A program made the position numbers and the translations under genes. Positions 23,801 through 31,400 of a DNA stretch of 64,000 nucleotides are shown here, in pieces; the first letter of the stretch is position 1; each line of letters starts with the position of its first letter. Origin of the DNA: Ampullaceana balthica (lineage: Eukaryota > Mollusca > Gastropoda > Lymnaeidae); the NCBI GenBank assembly GCA_944989445.1, contig CALYLW010000178.1:842165-906164 (forward strand), read 5' to 3'. The notes under the pieces were generated by a model that searched no databases, was not told the DNA's origin, and saw only the letters and a program-made list of their open reading frames with translations.

Positions 23801-26800
23801 GACTTACCATTTCAATGAACTTCCCAGAGACAGCAGAGAACGAGGTTCAACCAGAAGAGCCACCAGAAGATGAGGTGAGGTCAGAGGTAGAAGCTGAGAA
23901 CGGGTCAAGGGTCAGGTCCCCATACGCGCCGCCAAGTCAGGTCGAGATCAACGACTCACCCTCACGCCAGGAGGGTGACCGACACACAGCAGACAGCCAG
24001 AGGCAAGCTGTCAGTGACCCCAAACTCCTAGAGCGGGGACTGTCTCCAAAGAGCAAACCCGTGCCCCTGGGCGAACAGACGGGTGTCTTGAGACAAGGTA
24101 AGGACTTGCTCCCGTGCTGGTATTGTTGTGTTGTGTACAAGGTGAGGACTTGCTCCTGTGCTTGTATTGTTGTGTTGTGTACAAGTTGAGGTCTTGCTCC
24201 TGTGCTGGTATTGTTGTGTTGTGTACAAGTTGAGGACTTGCTCCTGTGCTGGTATTGTTGTGTTGTGTACAAGGTGAGGACTTGCTCCCGTGCTGGTATT
24301 GTTGTGTTGTGTACAAGGTGAGGACTTGCTCCCGTGCTGGTATTGTTGTGTTGTGTACAAGTTGAGGACTTGCTCCTGTGCTGGTATTGTTGTGTTGTGT
24401 ACAAGGTGAGGACTTGCTCCTGTGCTTGTATTGTTGTGTTGTGTACAAGGTAAGGACTTGCTCCTGTGCTGGTATTGTTGTGTTGTGTACAAGGTAAGGA
24501 CTTGCTCCTGTGCTGGTATTGTTGTGTTGTGTTGTGTACAAGGTGAGGACTTGCTCCTGTGCTGATATTGTTGTGTTGTGTACAAGGGGAGGACTTGCTC
24601 CTGTGCTGGTATTGTAGTGTTGTGTACAAGTTGAGGTCTTGCTCCTATGCTGGTATTGTTGTGTTGTGTACAAGGTGAGGACTTGCTCCTGTGCTTGTAT
24701 TGTTGTGTTGTGTATAAGTTGAGACTTGCTCCTGTGCTGGTATTGTTGTGTTGTGTACAAGGTGAGGACTTGCTCCTGTGCTGATATTGTTGTGTTGTGT
24801 ACAAGGGGAGGACTTGCTCCTGTGCTGGTATTGCTGTGTTGTGTACAAGGGGAGGACTTGCTCCTGTGCTGGTATTGTTGTGTTGTGTACAAGGTGAGGA
24901 CATGCTCCTGTGCTGGTATTGTTGTGTTGTGTACAAGGTGAGGACTTGCTCCTGTGCTTGTATTGTTGTGTTGTGTACAAGGTGAGGACTTGCTCCTGTG
25001 CTGGTATTTTGAACAAATTCACTAAATATTACTTGCTTGTGATAGAGTTTATAATTGGCGTTAATACAATGCAGCATGTGAAGCTTGAGTTATAGACAAC
25101 AAAAGACAGCTAACAAACTGGTCTCTCATTTTTATTTCACAGCTTCCATGGACAAATATCTCAACAAGATTAAAGTAAGTAACTCATTAATTATTTTTGT
25201 TTTGAAAACAACTTTTTAAACATATTATTAAAGCGTAAATCATCAATATCACTTATTCATCTCTTTAGACCCAGTATATAACATGAGGTTCACTTATTCA
25301 TCTTTTTAGGCCCGTATATAACATGAGGTTCACTTATTCATCTCTTTAGACCCAGTATATAACATAAGGTTCACTTATTCATCTCTTTAGGCCCGTATAT
25401 AACATGAGGTTCACTTATCATCTCTTTAGGCCCGGTATATAACATGAGGTTCACTTATTCATCTCTTTAGGCCCGGTATATAACATGAGGTTCACTTATT
25501 CATCTCTTTAGGCCCGGTATATAACATGAGGTTCACTTATTCATCTCTTTAGGCCCGGTATATAACATGAGGTTCACTTATTCATCTCTTTAGGCCAGGT
25601 ATATAACATGAGGTTCATGTATTCATCTCTTTAGGCCCGGTATATAACATGAGGTTCACTTATTCATCTCTTTAGGCCCGGTATATAACATGAGGTTCAC
25701 TTATTCATCTCTTTAGGCCCGGTATATAACATGAGGTTCACTTATTCATCTCTTTAGGCCCGGTATATAACATGAGGTTCACGTATTCATCTCTTTAGGC
25801 CCGGTATATAACATGAGGTTGCCTTATTCATCTCTTTAGGCCCGGTATATAACATGAGGTTGCCTTATTCATCTCTTTAGGCCCGGTATATAACATGAGG
25901 TTCACTTATTCATCTCTTTAGGCCCGGTATATAACATGAGGTTCACTTATTCATCTCTTTAGGCCCGGTATATAATATGACTCTCACTTATTCATCTCTT
26001 TAGGCCCGGTATATAACATGAGGCTCGCTTATTCATCTCTTTAGGCCCGGTATATAAAATGAGGCTCACTTATTCAAATCTTGCATTTTTTTTTCTCCAG
26101 CAAGAGACGAAGCCTGTCAACAACTGGAAACCAAGAAAATCGGACGAAAAGTTGTGCTCTCGTCTGGCCGAGATAAGCAGGGGGCCAAGTAGAATCGACA
26201 ATTGGCTCAGGAAGTCACAGTCCGCGTCAGTGTAAGCACCTCTAAGAAAGTGATGCGTCATTCTATAGTTATTACAATGTATTATTATGAGACAGAATAG
26301 AGATAAGTCATTCTATAGTTACTAGACACAGTTTCTTCCCTTTAGCGGTATCCCTAGTGTTCGTTAAGGCTTAATTGACATTTTAACGATCCTATTTTAA
26401 ATGACATCCAGGCCCCGAATTTTGGTTCCGTTTTACCGAGATGTTTTTCAAAAAAAAATTTCCTTTTTTTTTCAGGGCAAACCAAGCTTTAAATCGTCTC
26501 ATTGGCCAAGAAGCCATTCTAAGAGAAAATTTGTTAATAGTCAAGCGATTGATCAACCAAGAGACTCAGTACAGCAGAGAAATGCAGCTCAAAGATTATG
26601 AGGTAATTGTCATCCTAGTAGTTGCCACTGTAGTACTATATTGTCAGCATTTGACTAGAGATGTCGAGTTTAGAAGTGGAAGAACGTGGTGCACTCAAAT
26701 TGCGCACCGTACCGCTTTAGGTTCAATTTTGGCGTGTTTAGACTACGAGCGGCTAGAGAGTATACAACATCATCGTTAACGATTAGGGGGCCGTCCGTAA

Positions 26801-28438
26801 ATGACGTCACGCGATTTTGGCCGATTTTTTACTCCCCCACCCCCCTCATCACGTGTCTTCACAAGAACTTAAGGTGTGTTGGGGCAGGGCCGTCTTAACG
26901 CATAGGTCCGTTGGGCATTTGCCCGGGGGCCCACGAGCATAGGGGCCCCTTGGTAATATGTTTATTTATATATATTATGTATATTTATTTTTTATTCCTG
27001 CGGTAAGGGGGGATCACTCTTTCTTCGCCCAGGGGCCCAACACTATTTCTTTGCCCGGGGGCCCAACACTATTTCTTTGCCGGGGGCCCAAAATGGTGTA
27101 AAGACGGCTCTGTGTTGGGGGTGTAATTATTTTAGCCAAAGGGGTCTCGTTTTAATACTAAATTGTTCATGATTCTAAGATGGATTTTAAGTAAATATTT
27201 GATAATCTATTATTAAATGTTACAGTATTTTACCACCATTCTCTCCCGCCCCCCCTCCCGCACCCTACCACACATTGTAACAGCAAAAGCTTCCACTCCT
27301 GAGGTCGTTTAGTCGTTTTCCTGAGGAGATTGGTAAAAGATACGGCATGAATACACAACTTGAAGATCAGCTGTCCGCAAAGGCGAATTTGTTGGCAAAA
27401 GAGCAGGTTGGCATACATCTTAGCTACATAAAGTCAAGCAAGTAGTTAGTTGTTAGAAGACATTTTGATGGTCACGGGTTCGAATCCATGTCAAGGCAAG
27501 GATTTCTTCCCGGGGCCTAGGGCGTCCCTGAGTCACCCAGCTCCTAATGGGTACCTAACACTAGTTAGGCGGCTGGGTAATGCGTGGAACCCACAAAGCC
27601 GTGGCATGTGAACGCTGCATCACTTGCCAACAGATCATCTGTCATGGTCTGTGGACGCAATTATCATCTGCATAGAAGGAGCGTCTGTATACTTAAGATA
27701 AGATAAGATAAGATAAGTGTCTTGTATGTTTGGATTTTCTCAAGTCTATTTTTATCTCCGATATCTGTCTTTGTGCTGCTAAAGGGCGTAGGATTTTTGG
27801 CACCTACGATACGTGAGGGTCTGCGGTCAATGCTCAGCAAAGTAAACAAATAGTGGCACAGGATATATAAGGCCTTGCAGCGTACAGGGATATCGAACTG
27901 AAATTTTTTTTCTCAAAAAGATGTCCGTTAGTTTTTTTTCTCCCTTGTCTGTTTGTCTGAGCGTTGCTCGGCTCGCGTCATGTTTCTATCATCTTCTGTC
28001 TGAGAAAATCCCAGAGTCAAACTGTGATAAAGCTCTTGTACATGGGCGTCGCTAGGAATTTTTCCAGGGGGGGGGGCGCAAAAAAAATCCCACTTTTTAA
28101 AAATTTTTAACTGGCAATGCCATACAGGTACAATTTTCAATTAAATTCAAGTTCAGTATAAAATAAGGGTTTAAAAAAGCCTTAGAAATTAATAAGACTT
28201 ACAAATTAGTGCTGTAATAGATAAAATACAACATTTATTAATGCATTTAATAAATTATTATTATTTTTCTCAAATGTAGGGGGGGGCAAATGCCCCCCCT
28301 TGCCCCCCTTCCCTACGCCCATGCTCTTGTATAAGTATAAGGAAATTTGATCTCGTTTTTAAAAAAAAAGTGTTGTAGCTTTCGCGTTCGTCTGATTGAC
28401 CAATGATTCTCCCTTTCACCATTTTGATTCACTTTTGC

Positions 28439-28492
<54 letters not shown>

Positions 28493-31400
28493 GACTATGT
28501 GAATACAATAGACATAAGACAAATGTTGAAAATGTATATCGAGAAATCGGCTCGTTTAAAACAAAAAGTGGACTAAAAGAATACTCCTGTAGAATGTTGA
28601 CTTAACTAAGTTGCTCAAGGCATCATGGGATTATGACTCTTGAACCAGATTGTTGTACTTGTTGACAGGCCCAGGCCATAGACGAGTATTTCAACAGAGG
28701 CCGTCCACAACTAAAGAGGAGCTTGAGTCTACCGCCCATCAGAAAAAGGTAAATGTGAATGCAAGAGTCCTTAGATCATATTGTCACTAATGCATGTTAT
28801 TTATTGTTAAGCTCTTTCGAACGTTAATGTCATCCATAGAAAAGACAATGTATTTACAATTTAAAAAAGAAAGACTTCTCATTTATTTAAAAATCTTCAT
28901 TTCTTATCTATCTATGGGCCGCGGTGGCCGAGTGGAAGCGCGCACTCGGGACTGGCGTACCAAGAGTCACGGGGTCGAATCTCTGTCAAGTCCACCTAGC
29001 TCCAAACGGGTACCTGACATTAATTGGGGTAAAGTAAAGCCGTGGCCATAGCCACTTGTGAACCCTGCTTCACTTGCCCCACAGGTCAGCATGGTCTGCT
29101 GCTTCACTTGCCCCACAGGTCAGCATGGTCTGCTGCTTCACTTGCCCCAAAGGCCAGCATGGTCTGCTGCTTCACTTGCCCCACAGGTCAGCATGGTCTG
29201 CTGCTTCACTTGCCCCAAAGGCCAGCATGGTCTGCTGCTTCACTTGCCCCACAGGTCAGCATGGTCTGCTGCTTCACTTGCCCCAAAGGCCAGCATGGTC
29301 TGCTGCTTCACTTGCCCCACAGGTCAGCATGGTCTGCTGCTTCACTTGCCCCAAAGGCCAGCATGGTCTGCTGCTTCACTTGCCCCACAGGTCAGCATGG
29401 TCTGCTGCTTCACTTGCCCCATAGGTCAGCATGGTCTGCTGCTTCACTTGCCCCAAAGGCCAGCATGGTCTGCTGCTTCACTTGCCCCACAGGTCAGCAT
29501 GGTCTGCTGCTTCACTTGCCCCAAAGGCCAGCATGGTCTGCTGCTTCACTTGCCCCAAAGGCCAGCATGGTCTGCTGCTTCACTTGCCCCACAGGTCAGC
29601 ATGGTCTGCTGCTTCACTTGCCCCAAAGGCCAGCATGGTCTGCTGCTTCACTTGCCCCACAGGTCAGCATGGTCTGCTGCTTCACTTGCCCCATAGGTCA
29701 GCATGGTCTGCTGCTTCACTTGCCCCAAAGGCCAGCATGGTCTGCTGCTTCACTTGCCCCACAGGTCAGCATGGTCTGCTGCTTCACTTGCCCCAAAGGC
29801 CAGCATGGTCTGCTGCTTCACTTGCCCCAAAGGCCAGCATGGTCTGCTGCTTCACTTGCCCCACAGGTCAGCATGGTCTGCTGCTTCACTTGCCCCAAAG
29901 GCCAGCATGGTCTGCTGCTTCACTTGCCCCACAGGTCAGCATGGTCTGCTTCTGATCTAATTTACTGCGCCATTTTCTACTAATCTCAACTGCGTTTAGA
30001 ATAGAATCAAATCTGAATACAATAGCTGGCAAACCCAAGTTGCTCCCCCTCCCCAGTTCTGGTCTCCTCTTCAGTACACAATCCCAGCATAATTGGCACG
30101 CCTTAAATATGAGACTAATACCAGATTCTCTATTGACAGGAGCTCTTCCCTACGTCGGATAGAATCTAGTTACAGTAGAAATAAAATGGAAAAGGATTTT
30201 CAGGTGAGTCTCATGACAAATCAGATAAAAACACACTAAAAACAAGACACATTATTTTTTTTCTTCTGAACTCTGTCCAAAGTTAACATTGTCAAGTGTT
30301 ACATCACCAAAAAACAAACAAACAGACAAACTGACCTATACTCAACTTTTCGCTGGCCACTCACAAGCTAGGAATAAATGTACATCATATTTTAAAAAAA
30401 TAATTTAAAATTTAATTTAAACATCTAGCTTAGCCATTTTGAGCACCAACAACATAAATAGTAATAGAGATATTTTATATTGTAACAGTTGGTCTCTGCA
30501 CAGGTTGCTAAAGTTTTTGAAGAGAAAGTTTAAGTTTCACCCATATGGAAGTTGAATGACAATTAAAATTAGACCGTCTTGTAAACTTGAATCATTTATT
30601 CAAAGATTTTATTTCCTCCACACGTTTGAGTTGAAATATCTTTCATGTTAAAATGGTTCGACCGGTCTCAACAACAACAACACACACACACAAATAACTC
30701 CATTGCGTGTCTGCAAAAATACGAGAGTATTCTAACAACTCATACTATATTGCTATCCAATGGAACACTACAAGAAAATGCTAACAACTCATACTTTAAA
30801 TGCTATCCACAGGAACACTACAAGAAAATGCTAACAACTCATACTTAAATTGCTATCCACAGGAACACTACAAAAAATGCTAACAACTCATACTTAAATT
30901 GCTATCTACAGGAACACTACAAGAAAATGCTAACAACTCATACTTAAATTGCTATCCACAGGAACACTACAAGAAAATGCTAACAAGCAGCAGATACGCT
31001 GCTGACTGGAGCAAGTGGATGCCAGTAAAACTGAAAATCAATTTGTCCAACAAACAAGACGAGATAGACAAAAAAGTCAGACAAGCCGTAAGTTGACTGA
31101 AATGAGACTTGTTTTAATTGACACGATCATTAGCGTAGCTTAACTCGCCCTTACCCCTTGAGTCTTGTATGAATACGGAATTGGTGCGCACTGGACTATC
31201 GATCCGAGGCAGATCCCGAGTTGCGGGTTCGAGCCCAGGTACTGGCAAGGCCCCTGGGGCATTGTGCTGGCCACACATTCCCCTGCTCGTTAGTGGTGGC
31301 TAAAAAACTTGTGAACGCTACATCACTTGCCCCATAGTCTGTCATGGACTGGAAAGGGGGTCATTTTCATATCTCACACGATTACGTCATTATTTTTGAA

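Noticed and set aside
24011..25077. Minus-strand open frames of 230-350 codons with VHNTTIPAQEQVLTLY-like repeats
   Set aside because: They are the 44-bp donor array read on the opposite strand. The frame cycles through the same text in three phases and is open only because the unit lacks stops.
29042..29983. Plus-strand open frame of 313 codons with repeated SAASLAP and LLLHLP
   Set aside because: It is the SINE-derived 34-bp minisatellite. All three frames are open and say the same thing in rotation.
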